From Ostreococcus mediterraneus (Eukaryota; Chlorophyta; Mamiellophyceae; Mamiellales; Bathycoccaceae): a stretch of 64,000 nt of DNA. The stretch spans positions 68,958 to 132,957 of the forward strand of contig WMKK01000005.1 in the NCBI GenBank assembly GCA_012295225.1. The letters are read 5' to 3'. Positions 1 through 9,193 of the stretch are shown piece after piece. Numbering within the stretch: position 1 is the stretch's first letter; the number at the start of each line of letters is the position of its first letter. The notes under the pieces were generated by a model. That model searched no databases. It saw nothing but the letters and a program-made list of their open reading frames with translations, and was not told the DNA's origin. Made by a program: the position numbers and the translations under genes.

Positions 1-78
1 CGGCGCGGGCGCGCGGCGCGCCGGGGCGGATTGTTTCCGACGACGTCGCGGCATTGGATGCGCGACATTGACTGGCGC

Positions 79-1590
79 ATGCGCATCGCCGCGCGTGCGG
101 TGGCGTCGTCGTCGCCGCCGTCGATCGCGCGGCGCGTCGCGCGGCGTGAGGCGTGCGGTCGCGTGGATTGCGCGCGCGGCGTCGGCGTCGGTGGTCGACG
201 GATGGCGACGACGACAGCGATGGCATTAGCAGCCTCCTCGTCATCATCATCATCATCTTCAGCGCCGGAAACCGCTGGGGCGTGGACGCGAGCCGCGCTG
301 ACGCTCGCACCAAAGGCGCGGGGGGCGTACATCATGACGACGCGCGTGGAGCGCGCGCTCGGTGAGGCGTTACGGCGGTGTCACACCGGCGTGGTTGTCG
401 TGACGTTGCGCGGTTCCGGCGCGAATGGATGCGCGTTAACCGTCAACGAAAACGCCGACCCAGACGTACGATTGGATTTAATGGATGCGATTGATGCCAT
501 TGTGGGTGACGTGGATGGCGGAGGCGCGCTCGATGGCGCGGTGCGTTCGATGTTGGTGGGGACGTCGTTGGCAGTGCCGGTGTTGGGCGGGTCGCTCGCG
601 CTCGGGACGTGGCAAGGATTGTATCTGTGCGCGTTTATCGACGGCGAAAGCGCATGTGAGTGCGTGGTGACGTTGCAGGATTACGGTGATGATGCGAGGG
701 CGAGGCGCGGGGCGATTCCGGCGCCTGGTCGCGGGTGCCATTTGGTATCGGCGGCGCAGCTGCCGACGCCAAAATGCGCGGCGCCGAAGACTGGCGTCGC
801 GACGATTTTCATACAACATACGAGCGCGTCGTTGACGATTAATGAAAACGCAGACCCGACGGTGCGGGTTGATTTAGAGAATGCGATGAACCGCATCGTG
901 CCGGAGAGTTGGCACGAGACGATGTTCCGCCACGTCGAAGAAGGTCCTGACGACATGTCAGCGCACGTGAAAGCGACGTTGATAACGCCTTCAGTGCGCG
1001 TGCCGATTAGTAACGGTGGGTTCGCCATGGGAACGTGGCAAGGGGTGTACTTGAACGAGCATCGGAGCGTTGGCGGCATGGGACGCGGGCACACGCGCGA
1101 CGTGGTCGTCGCGTTTGACGCTCCGACGTCGACGGTGGCACAAAAGACGATACACGTCAGCGCCGGTAAGCGTGGCTTGCAAGACATCACTGGAGCTATT
1201 AAGGGTGCGTTCGATGCCGATGAATTACGCGCAGTAGATATCGGCACGGTGCATTGTTTTATCAAGCACACGAGCGCTTCGATTTCCCTAGGCGCCGCGG
1301 GAGAGGATTTCGAAGACGCGTTTGAAAGCGCGTTGAACCGCATCGTCCCCGAAATGTGGAACGACGAATTTTTTAAGCACACGTACGAAGGGCCAGACGA
1401 TATGCCAGGGCACGTGAAGTCCACATTAGTTGGCGCGAGCGTGGATTTACCCGTGATTGATGGTGAAATCGTCGTGGACGAGGAGTGTCGACGGGTGTAT
1501 TTGTGCGAGCACAGAAACGTCGGTGGATTCGGTTGTGGACTCACGCGAAGTCTCACGTTGACATTACAAGGCGCGTCACGAGATGCGTAA
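79..1590 (+). CDS. Triple YjbQ/UPF0047-domain protein, probably organelle-targeted
   Basis: This protein of about 503 residues carries three tandem YjbQ (UPF0047) domains at roughly 79-200, 216-346 and 355-497. Bacterial YjbQ proteins are single-domain and have been linked to thiamine-phosphate synthase side activity. Domain 2 is complete, with HTSAS near 247, NENADP near 255 and EGPDDM near 288. Domain 1 keeps NENADP (about 123) but lost the EGPDDM half. Domain 3 keeps HTSAS (about 397) and EGPDDMPGH (about 437) but lost NENADP. The Arg/Ala/Ser-rich N-terminus resembles a transit peptide. ATG at 79 is preferred because the next upstream ATG (58) adds acidic residues; 202 is also possible. 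A Ser tract is encoded by a TCA/TCG repeat near 236-260. Domain assignment is confident, the reaction is not. Confidence 0.9.
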   Translation: MRIAARAVASSSPPSIARRVARREACGRVDCARGVGVGGRRMATTTAMALAASSSSSSSSSAPETAGAWTRAALTLAPKARGAYIMTTRVERALGEALRRCHTGVVVVTLRGSGANGCALTVNENADPDVRLDLMDAIDAIVGDVDGGGALDGAVRSMLVGTSLAVPVLGGSLALGTWQGLYLCAFIDGESACECVVTLQDYGDDARARRGAIPAPGRGCHLVSAAQLPTPKCAAPKTGVATIFIQHTSASLTINENADPTVRVDLENAMNRIVPESWHETMFRHVEEGPDDMSAHVKATLITPSVRVPISNGGFAMGTWQGVYLNEHRSVGGMGRGHTRDVVVAFDAPTSTVAQKTIHVSAGKRGLQDITGAIKGAFDADELRAVDIGTVHCFIKHTSASISLGAAGEDFEDAFESALNRIVPEMWNDEFFKHTYEGPDDMPGHVKSTLVGASVDLPVIDGEIVVDEECRRVYLCEHRNVGGFGCGLTRSLTLTLQGASRDA

Positions 1591-1707
1591 GGCACATGTA
1601 CGAGATGTGTGACTCACACACGCACAGCTCACTCTTTTATGTGATGATATGTATACCAGTAGCGATTGCATTGTTCAAACGTCTCGCGTCCCTTCGTCTT
1701 CCGCGCG
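1591..1707. other. Short convergent 3' intergenic region
   Basis: Two convergent genes end here. No further gene or structured element was seen. Confidence 0.6.
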
Positions 1708-2064
1708 TTACAAGTAATTCTTATTCTTCCCAACTTTCCACCCCGCCGGTCGCGGCGCAAAGTTCTTCACGTTTGGAATAAACTTTGAATCTTCATCGCG
1801 CAAGCGCACTTCGTGGTTCTTGAGCCTCAAGTGATCGATTCGACCATCATATCCCTCCACCGTGCTCGTCTCCTGGTACTGCGACTCAAAATCTTGATCC
1901 TCCGCGCTCTGCTTCGACCACTCCCCTTTCGACCCCCACGCGAACTCACTCGACGGCACGTACTCCACGTGCGGCGTATGCACTCCTCTCGACACCGGCA
2001 TCTTGTTGGCGCGCGAATCAACACCCCGTGTGCGTATAAGTGCCGTCACCTGCGCCACGCCCAT
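1708..2064 (-). CDS. Small hypothetical protein, about 118 residues
   Basis: I do not recognise the family. The C-terminal 95 residues are polar with balanced composition, contain a Gln/Glu/Ser-rich stretch, and end in GWKVGKNKNYL. The first in-frame ATG is at 2064; a second at 2001 would give 97 residues. The same frame stays open upstream to about 2307 without an ATG and encodes a hydrophobic stretch just before 2064. The true N-terminus might therefore come from an upstream exon carrying a membrane anchor, but no convincing branch or splice motif was found. It is convergent with the YjbQ gene and divergent from the leucyl-tRNA synthetase gene. Coding status rests on composition and placement only. 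Confidence 0.55.
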   Translation of the reverse strand: MGVAQVTALIRTRGVDSRANKMPVSRGVHTPHVEYVPSSEFAWGSKGEWSKQSAEDQDFESQYQETSTVEGYDGRIDHLRLKNHEVRLRDEDSKFIPNVKNFAPRPAGWKVGKNKNYL

Positions 2065-2355
2065 TAAAAGACACAAAAAAACGCTCCACGAAACGCCTTT
2101 CACGACACCCAAACCACACGCGGCGTCGCGCGCGCGCGTCGCCGCCGCCCCCCCGCGCGCGCGCGATCGCGCGCATGGATTTTTCACCACGCATTCCGCG
2201 CGCGCGATGGCGCGAACCCGCGTCGCGCGCGCGCCGGCGGCGAAAAGAGCCCATCGGGCGCGCTGTCGCGGCGTCACACTCGCGCGCGGTACATGCGTTG
2301 CGAACAACCTTTACCGTCGCGCTCGACGACGCCCGCGCGCGCGCACGCCGGCGCC

Positions 2356-5214
2356 ATGCGCGGTGCGGCGTGTAAAACGATCGTTCGCGCCGCGGCGATG
2401 CGCGCGCGGGCGATGCCCGCGTCGGTGTCGGCGTCGGTGGTGGGCATTACGACGCGGGCGACGTCATCGGGGTTGGTGACGCCGCCGATGATTTTGACGA
2501 CGACGACGACGACGACGCGGCGTGCGGTGGTATCGCGCGCGCGAGGGGCGTTCGCGACGACGAGGTCGATGTCTGGTGGTGATGATGCCTCGGGCGATGC
2601 GAATGCGAACGGTGCGGCGTCGGTGGCGTACCCGTTTACCGACGTCGAAGGGAAGTGGCAGAGGTTTTGGGCTGAGGAGAAAACCTTTAAGACCCCACGC
2701 GAGATTGACACGTCCAAGCCCAAGTTCTACGCGTTGGATATGTTTCCGTACCCTTCTGGGGCGGGTTTGCACGTCGGTCACCCCGAAGGGTACACGGCGA
2801 CGGATATTATTTCGAGATATAAGCGCATGACGGGGCACAACGTGTTGCACCCGATGGGGTGGGACGCGTTTGGGTTACCCGCGGAGCAGTACGCGATTGA
2901 AACCGGGACGCATCCGAGCGCGACGACGAAGCAAAATGTTAAGCGATTTCGTGAGCAGTTGCAATCGCTTGGGTTTTCGTATGATTGGGACCGCGAGGTG
3001 GCGACGTGCGACGCGACGTATTACAAGTGGACGCAATGGATTTTCTTGAGGTTGTTGGAAAAGGACTTGGCGTATCAAGCCGAAGTGCCGGTGAATTGGT
3101 GCCCGGCGCTCGGTACGGTGTTGGCAAATGAAGAAGTCATCGACGGGTTGTCAGAACGCGGTAATCATCCGGTGATTCGTAAGCCTATGCGTCAATGGAT
3201 GTTGAAGATTACCGAATACGCCGACAGGCTTTTGGAGGATTTGGACGATCTCGATTGGCCAGACTCCATCAAGGAGATGCAGCGTAACTGGATTGGCAAG
3301 TCCGAAGGTGCGCAATTGGCGTTTTCTGTTGACGGCTTCGCCGCTGATGCGGGCAAGTTGGAGGTGTATACGACGCGTCCGGATACGCTCTTTGGCGCCA
3401 CGTATTTGGTCGTCGCCCCAGAGCACCCGATGATTAATGACCTCGCCAGTGGCGCGCAAAAGGATGAAGTCGACGCCTACGTCGTCGCCGCATCGCGCAA
3501 GAGTGACTTGGAACGCACTGAGTTGAGCAAGGAAAAGACGGGCGTGTTCACGGGTTCCTACGCCGTGCACCCACTCACGGGTGATAAGCTTCCGATTTGG
3601 GTCGCCGACTACGTGCTCGGTTCATACGGTACCGGTTCCATCATGGCAGTGCCCGCGCACGACGAGCGTGATTATGAATTTGCACAAACGTTCAACTTGC
3701 CTATTGTTGAAGTCGTGACAAAGCCGAAAGACACCGAAGGGGTGTACTCTGGCGGCGGTAAGATGATGAATAGCGCGTGCGACGCCATCAACGTCGACGG
3801 CTTGGACAACGTCGAAGCGGGGTTGAAAATCATCGCCCACGTCGATAAACTTGGATTGGGGTACAAGAAAACCAACTATAAATTGCGTGATTGGCTGTTT
3901 GCGCGCCAGCGGTATTGGGGTGAGCCGTTCCCTGTGGTGTACCCGGAGGACGATCCATCCAACGCCGTCCCGATTCCTGATTCCGAGCTTCCTTTGATTT
4001 TACCCGAAACGGACAACTTCAAGCCGAGCGGTTCCGGTGAAGGTCCGTTAGCGAATTGCGAAGACTGGGTGAAGACTGTCGATCCGCGCACCGGAAAGCC
4101 CGCGATGCGCGAGACGAACACGATGCCCCAATGGGCGGGTTCGTGCTGGTACTACTTGCGTTTCATCGATCCATCCAACGAAAACGCCCTCATCGATGGT
4201 TCGCTCGAAAAATACTGGATGCCTGTTGACTTATACGTTGGTGGCGCCGAGCACGCGGTGTTGCACTTGCTGTATGCGCGCTTCTGGCACAAGGTATTGT
4301 ATGACATTGGCGTCGTGAGCACAAAGGAGCCGTTCCAACGATTGGTGTCGCAAGGTATGATTTTGGGCGAAGTCGAGTACACGGCGTTCGTCGACGAAAA
4401 CGGCGCATTTGTTGAAGGCAACAAGACAAGCGGTATGCAAACCATCAAGGTTGGCGCGGACGAAGTCACGAAAAAGGGTGATGGATTTGTCCTCACCGCC
4501 AATCCCAAGGTGAAGATTTCTGCGCGCGCGCACAAGATGAGCAAATCGCGCGGCAATGTGGTGAATCCCGACGACATTGTCGACGCCTACGGCGCCGATT
4601 CTCTTCGATTGTATGAAATGTTTATGGGCCCCTTGCGTGAGACAAAAGTTTGGCAAACAAAGGGTGTGGAAGGATGCTCACGATTTTTGGCGCGCACTTA
4701 CCGTTTGCTCGATAAGATTACAGATGAAAAGCCAGACGAGGAAGGTCTCGTGGTGTTGAACAAGACCATCGCCAAAGTGACGGAAGAGACCGAAGCGATG
4801 CGTTTCAATACGGCCATCTCTGCGATGATGGAACTCACCAACGCGTGTACGAAGATGGATAAGGTGTCTCGGGATATCATGGAGCCGTTTTCCTTGTTAT
4901 TGTCCCCGTACGCGCCGCATTTAAGCGAAGAGATTTGGGAACGCCTCGGACATAGCGGATCAAACTCTCAAGTGACGTGGCCCGTGGCAGATTTGAGCTT
5001 ACTCGTATCTGACACCGTGGACATGGGCGTGCAAGTGAACGGCAAGGTGCGCGGGACGATTACGATTAGCTTAGAAGCGACTGAGGAAGAAGCGATGGCG
5101 TTAGCCATGGCTTTGGATTCCGTGCAAAAGTTCACCGAGGGCTCGGAGATCAAAAAAGTTATTTACAAGTCTGGGAAAATTCTCAACATCGTCGCACCGC
5201 CGGCGAAAAAGTAA
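2356..5214 (+). CDS. Leucyl-tRNA synthetase, bacterial type, organellar
   Basis: This class I synthetase charges tRNA-Leu for organellar translation. The protein is about 952 residues, close to bacterial LeuRS plus a targeting peptide. The HIGH-type motif HVGH is at 139-142. The CP1 editing domain carries TTRPDTLFG near 339. KMSKS is at 727-731, followed by the anticodon-binding helical domain and a C-terminal domain containing VQVNGKVRG. The first 60 residues are rich in Arg, Ala and Thr and poor in acids, as expected for a transit peptide; plants commonly share one such enzyme between plastid and mitochondrion. ATG 2356 is chosen, although an in-frame ATG lies at 2293. A short ACG repeat encodes Thr residues near 2494-2518. 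Confidence 0.97.
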   Translation: MRGAACKTIVRAAAMRARAMPASVSASVVGITTRATSSGLVTPPMILTTTTTTTRRAVVSRARGAFATTRSMSGGDDASGDANANGAASVAYPFTDVEGKWQRFWAEEKTFKTPREIDTSKPKFYALDMFPYPSGAGLHVGHPEGYTATDIISRYKRMTGHNVLHPMGWDAFGLPAEQYAIETGTHPSATTKQNVKRFREQLQSLGFSYDWDREVATCDATYYKWTQWIFLRLLEKDLAYQAEVPVNWCPALGTVLANEEVIDGLSERGNHPVIRKPMRQWMLKITEYADRLLEDLDDLDWPDSIKEMQRNWIGKSEGAQLAFSVDGFAADAGKLEVYTTRPDTLFGATYLVVAPEHPMINDLASGAQKDEVDAYVVAASRKSDLERTELSKEKTGVFTGSYAVHPLTGDKLPIWVADYVLGSYGTGSIMAVPAHDERDYEFAQTFNLPIVEVVTKPKDTEGVYSGGGKMMNSACDAINVDGLDNVEAGLKIIAHVDKLGLGYKKTNYKLRDWLFARQRYWGEPFPVVYPEDDPSNAVPIPDSELPLILPETDNFKPSGSGEGPLANCEDWVKTVDPRTGKPAMRETNTMPQWAGSCWYYLRFIDPSNENALIDGSLEKYWMPVDLYVGGAEHAVLHLLYARFWHKVLYDIGVVSTKEPFQRLVSQGMILGEVEYTAFVDENGAFVEGNKTSGMQTIKVGADEVTKKGDGFVLTANPKVKISARAHKMSKSRGNVVNPDDIVDAYGADSLRLYEMFMGPLRETKVWQTKGVEGCSRFLARTYRLLDKITDEKPDEEGLVVLNKTIAKVTEETEAMRFNTAISAMMELTNACTKMDKVSRDIMEPFSLLLSPYAPHLSEEIWERLGHSGSNSQVTWPVADLSLLVSDTVDMGVQVNGKVRGTITISLEATEEEAMALAMALDSVQKFTEGSEIKKVIYKSGKILNIVAPPAKK

Positions 5215-5269
5215 GTAAGTTGCTGCGGCTCGTGACATTCTCTTCAAAGTTGTAATAAGCGGCATTCAT

Positions 5270-6310
5270 TCATTTAAAGAACCCGAGCTCGTCAAGGTAT
5301 CGCATGTCTTGTGCATCTACTTGCCCCACGATTTTCGTCAAGTCATCCACGTTGAAATCCTCCTCTGTGAACGTCTCCTTTTCTGGCTCTTGTGGTGGGT
5401 TTTGCGTACCCACGAAGACGTCGACGCCGTGCGAAGTATCAATGTGCCAAGCGTCGATCTCCGGGAACATAGACGTGACGACGAATTGCTCAAATTCCTC
5501 TGCGGTAGTGTTGAACGTCTCAGCGAGACAAAACGGTTGCTTCTGGCGCGATTTTGGTGCGCACCCATGATCGAAGCACCAGTTCAACGTGTACAGGTAT
5601 TGCTTTTCCACAAGGAGTTCGAAGAGAGCGTCGTCATCCCAAGGACAACGTAATACGTTGCGTAGGTATATGACTCGATGTCGTACGTCGTGATCGCCGC
5701 GCGGTTGCAGCTCGCCATAGATGCGAGGCGGATTATTCACACAATCTATCATAGTCTGTGCGCTGAACACCAGCCCCCAGCGCTCGAGCTCACCTCGAGA
5801 CGCTTTCAACCACCACCGCTCGAGAGGATCGATGTCATCCTCGCGCGCGGCGTCCTCGCGCGCGAGCTCAATCTCACGCTTTTCAGAATAATCCATCTGG
5901 ATCGCACGACCTACGAACAACTTCACCTTGTGTAAACTTTCCCAATCTTCATCGCCCACGCGCGCGCGCACGCACGCCCGCATCGCGCGGCTCGTCATGC
6001 TCAACATCAACAACTCGATGACATGCAAATGTGACAGCACTTTTGCACAGAATATGCCCTTGGTTGGCGCGTCCACGCCGTGCGCGAATCTCTCCATCGG
6101 GGAATCGCCAGAAAACGCGTATGAACGCCCTTTGACGCGGCGTGCTGCGTCCTCACGTAAGAACCCGCGTCGCATGTCGCGTGCCAATGTGTGTGGAGCG
6201 TGTTCCAAATGCACACGGTGGTTGGTGCTAAACGCGTCAGAGTCGAGCGCAACGCACCGACGCCGGTGCGCATCCGAATCTGCCGCGTCGAAGCGCATGC
6301 GCGCACGCAT
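5270..6310 (-). CDS. Ankyrin-like / F-box-like hypothetical protein
   Basis: A protein of about 346 residues (376 if ATG 6400 is used; ATGs at 6175 and 6097 are also possible). The middle holds a helical segment, LSHLHVIELLMLSM, that resembles a degenerate F-box. Further on, RCPWDDDALFELL followed by LYTLNWCFDHGCA matches the CPWD-type ankyrin repeat common in marine algal proteins, where GCPWDE and HLEVLKWA-like elements alternate. The C-terminus is acidic. The gene is divergent from the amidase gene and its most upstream ATG overlaps the amidase ATG. Function is unknown; a ubiquitin-ligase adaptor role is only a guess. Confidence 0.6.
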   Translation of the reverse strand: MRARMRFDAADSDAHRRRCVALDSDAFSTNHRVHLEHAPHTLARDMRRGFLREDAARRVKGRSYAFSGDSPMERFAHGVDAPTKGIFCAKVLSHLHVIELLMLSMTSRAMRACVRARVGDEDWESLHKVKLFVGRAIQMDYSEKREIELAREDAAREDDIDPLERWWLKASRGELERWGLVFSAQTMIDCVNNPPRIYGELQPRGDHDVRHRVIYLRNVLRCPWDDDALFELLVEKQYLYTLNWCFDHGCAPKSRQKQPFCLAETFNTTAEEFEQFVVTSMFPEIDAWHIDTSHGVDVFVGTQNPPQEPEKETFTEEDFNVDDLTKIVGQVDAQDMRYLDELGFFK

Positions 6311-6398
6311 CGCGAGTCCGCACGCGCACGCATCGCACGCGGCTCGAATCAGCGCGCGCGGGGCGTGGGGGGGAGGGCGCGTCGTTCGCGCGCGAGGC

Positions 6399-7763
6399 AT
6401 GACAACCGTCGCATCGGCGGCGAGCTCGAGCGCGCGTGACAGCGCTGGGTGCTTCGTAGAGAACCCGCGCGCGGGTGAGATTGCAAATGATGATGTGAAA
6501 GGCACGGCGATCGAGAAGAATGGGACGTTGAAAGGATTGCGGGTAGCGGTGAAGGATAACGTGCGCGTGGGCGGATTGCGGAGCGGCGCGGGCAACCCGA
6601 CGTATTTAGCCACCGTTGGAGCTGAACCCGCGACGGTGCATGCGCCGTGCGTGGATAAAGTATTAAACGCTGGTGCGGTTTTCGTAGGCAAAACGCACAT
6701 GGATGAACTTGCGTGGAGTTTACAAGGTGAAAACTTTCACTACGGGACGCCGAAGAATGCGCGCGGCAAAGTTCCGGGGAAGATTCCGGGCGGTTCTTCA
6801 AGCGGTAGCGCGAGCGCGGTGTGTAACGACTTGGCGGACATTGCAATTGGCACCGATACTATTGGCTCTGTGCGTCTTCCCGCGAGTTTTTGCGGATTGT
6901 ATGGCATGCGTCCGACGCACGGACGCGTGAACGATGAAGGCGTAGTGCCGCTATCGCACAGCTTTGACACCGTAGGGTGGTTCGCGAAGAATGCGAAAAA
7001 CCTGAAAAGCGTTGGGAGTGTTCTATTGGACCCCGAAACGAGAGACCACGCCACGAGCGCGCGCTTGGGTACATCCAGATTCGGTTTGTGCAGCGACGCG
7101 TTCGCGCTTTTGGACAAGGACACGAAGAAAGCGCTTCGCGCGCTTTTAACGAGCGAGGGCGCGCGACGCGTCTATCGCGCCGCCGCAGGCGATAAGGCAA
7201 CGAATGGTGTGTGCGAAGTCATGCTTTCCGACATTGGATTAACCGATAAAAGCGGCAAGACGACGCTGCCACCGATTACAGAGTGGAGCGAATTTTTCCG
7301 CGTCATTCAGACGGAGGAAGTTTGGGGCTCTCACGGCGAATGGATCAAGGCGCATCGCCCGGAGTTTGGCCCTGGCGTGCGCGATCGATTCAAGCTTGCC
7401 GAAGCTGGTGTGAGCACAGAGACCATGACGCACGCAAAGACGATGCGAGAGAAAATCACCGCGCACCTCGACAAACTTCTCGCCGACGGGTCGATTCTGA
7501 TTCTTCCGGCGGCGCGCGGCGCGGCGCCGATGGCGACAGATTACAACTCTGAAAAGTCTCTCGCCGCGCTCGCTGAGGCGCGTAACGCTGCGCTCGCAAT
7601 TGGTGCCCCAGGTTCGCTCGCGCGACTGCCATGCGTGGTGTTTCCATGCTTAGAAATCGACGGCGAGCCGCTCGGGGTTATGCTCATGTCGCGCAGAGGC
7701 ACGGACGAAGCGTTGCTCGAGTTTGCCGAAAAGTTAGCCGGAGTCATCGGGCTCAAGAAGTAG
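6399..7763 (+). CDS. Amidase-signature family protein, AMI1/TOC64-type
   Basis: This 454-residue protein is a Ser-cisSer-Lys amidase, most like plant AMI1, which hydrolyses indole-3-acetamide and other amides. The catalytic Lys is K52 in AVKDN, the cis-Ser lies in GGSSSGSA (131-138), and the nucleophile is S157 in GTDTIGSVRLPAS. Family members normally read GTDxGGS, so an Ile replaces one oxyanion-loop Gly at 155. The conserved GENFHYGTPKN and SFDTVGWFA segments shared with AMI1 and TOC64 are present. No TPR domain follows, so this is not a full TOC64. The start is the first ATG just before the conserved region. The substrate is not predictable from sequence. Confidence 0.92.
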   Translation: MTTVASAASSSARDSAGCFVENPRAGEIANDDVKGTAIEKNGTLKGLRVAVKDNVRVGGLRSGAGNPTYLATVGAEPATVHAPCVDKVLNAGAVFVGKTHMDELAWSLQGENFHYGTPKNARGKVPGKIPGGSSSGSASAVCNDLADIAIGTDTIGSVRLPASFCGLYGMRPTHGRVNDEGVVPLSHSFDTVGWFAKNAKNLKSVGSVLLDPETRDHATSARLGTSRFGLCSDAFALLDKDTKKALRALLTSEGARRVYRAAAGDKATNGVCEVMLSDIGLTDKSGKTTLPPITEWSEFFRVIQTEEVWGSHGEWIKAHRPEFGPGVRDRFKLAEAGVSTETMTHAKTMREKITAHLDKLLADGSILILPAARGAAPMATDYNSEKSLAALAEARNAALAIGAPGSLARLPCVVFPCLEIDGEPLGVMLMSRRGTDEALLEFAEKLAGVIGLKK

Positions 7764-7854
7764 TAGCCTCGCTGTTTAATAACAAGCAAGTGTGTATTCA
7801 TTCAATGAACGTTTGAGTAATATTGCAATGTGTCTACGTGGTATCGATGGGTAT

Positions 7855-8823
7855 TTATTTGATGGCAAAGTATTCTTGGTCCAACGGGTGAATTCGCACG
7901 TAACCATCCTCCCCACCCGAGGTGAATGAACGCCCATCGGGGTTAAACGCCAAGGCGTTAATAGGACCGAAATGTCCACGAATACCACCGATTTCTTCCT
8001 CGAAAATCTTGTGGTAAATCTTACTATCAAACTTACCCGCCTTGGAGCTCGTCGTCGTCACAGACATGGCGTCTTGTCCACCGCCCAAGACGATGTGGTC
8101 TCTAATCGGCGACAAAATCGCCGCATTCACCGGACGATCCGCGGAATACGTCTTCAAGCACTCCAACGTCTCCGAATCAAACACTTTGGCGGTCTTGTCC
8201 AACGACGCGCTGATAAAATGCGACTTGTCGTCAGACATGGCCAAGTGTTGCACTTGCTTGGAATGGTCTTGCGACATGTTCACCACTTCGCCCGTTTCCA
8301 CGTCCCACGAACGAATCACGCCGTCCTCGCCACCAGTGATAATCGTTTGATTCAACGGCCCCCACATCACGCGCGTGATCCGCCCTTGCGGTCCTTCGAT
8401 TCGCTTCACCACGTCTGAGCTCTGCTCCGCTCTATTCTTCGCGAGCTCCACCACGTGAATCGCGCTCGGCACACCCATGAACGGATCCGTGGTAATCGCC
8501 AACCGCGTACCACCAATATTCAACGCCACCGCACGCACGGGTTGATCAAATTCAAACGTAAAGAAACACTCCCCAGTCTCAACGTCCCAAAGCTTACACG
8601 TCGTATCCGCGCTTCCGGTGATTAACGTCTTTGAATCATCCGTCACGTCGCACGTCCACACCGCCCCGTTGTGCCCCACATACGTCCCCACACGCTCACC
8701 ATCATCCCCGTACCACAGCGTCGGGTGATGATCCTTCGCGCACGTGAACAGCAAATCCCCTTCGCGGTTATACTTGATGAACGTCAGCGGTCTTTCGTGA
8801 CCCTTTAATAAGATTGGCCGCAT
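7855..8823 (-). CDS. EIF3I: Eukaryotic translation initiation factor 3 subunit I (WD40)
   Basis: A 322-residue seven-bladed WD40 protein of the eIF3i/TIF34/TRIP-1 family, a core eIF3 subunit acting in cytosolic 43S pre-initiation complexes. The diagnostic N-terminus MRPILLKGHERPLTFIKYN is present. It is followed by blades ending in TLWYGDDGERVGTY, CKLWDVETG, IRSWDVETGEV and a last blade with GHFGPINALAFNPDG. Length matches other eIF3i proteins. ATG 8823 is the family start. A telo-box-like AAAACCCTAG lies about 175 bp upstream, a motif plants use at translation genes. Confidence 0.97.
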   Translation of the reverse strand: MRPILLKGHERPLTFIKYNREGDLLFTCAKDHHPTLWYGDDGERVGTYVGHNGAVWTCDVTDDSKTLITGSADTTCKLWDVETGECFFTFEFDQPVRAVALNIGGTRLAITTDPFMGVPSAIHVVELAKNRAEQSSDVVKRIEGPQGRITRVMWGPLNQTIITGGEDGVIRSWDVETGEVVNMSQDHSKQVQHLAMSDDKSHFISASLDKTAKVFDSETLECLKTYSADRPVNAAILSPIRDHIVLGGGQDAMSVTTTSSKAGKFDSKIYHKIFEEEIGGIRGHFGPINALAFNPDGRSFTSGGEDGYVRIHPLDQEYFAIK

Positions 8824-9193
8824 GATTCGTGTGCGAAACCCCTATGATGTCGCGTCGACGCGCTATACGTCGCTTTCGATCGCGTGTGTGTCCTCACGAC
8901 TGTCGATCGACGACGACGACGAGCGGGCGGGCGAGCGTTGCGCGCGCGAATGTGTCGCGCGCGATCGAGGTCGAGCTCGAAAGCCGCCGCTGGACCAAAA
9001 CCCTAGACGTATATCATGAGTTTCTAAAACGGACCAGTGTCCGACCGACCGCAGTGCGCTATTTCTGTCGCCGACGCTGTTTCGTCGTCGTCGTCGTTCA
9101 CACTGCGCGACGCGCGCGAGCGCGAGCGTTGGATTCATTCATCGCGACGTGCGTCGTTCGTGGTTGTCGTCGTCGTCGGAGGTGCCGCCGCCG
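8824..9193. other. Divergent promoter region between eIF3i and the dynein-tail-like gene
   Basis: About 370 bp between divergent start codons, rich in CG and GTC steps. Apart from the telo-box-like motif listed separately, I see no gene or clear structure. Confidence 0.5.
8997..9006 (+). promoter_or_regulatory. Telo-box-like motif AAAACCCTAG
   Basis: The motif matches the plant telo-box core AAACCCTA, which marks promoters of translation and replication genes. It lies about 175 bp upstream of the eIF3i start codon on the opposite strand. The role here is inferred. Confidence 0.4.

Noticed and set aside
681-1595. 304-codon minus-strand frame opposite the YjbQ gene
   Set aside because: It is a shadow of the YjbQ codons; its repeated segments mirror the triplicated domain on the other strand.
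2293-2356. Upstream in-frame ATG 2293 for leucyl-tRNA synthetase
   Set aside because: Possible, but ATG 2356 already gives a full transit-like N-terminus.
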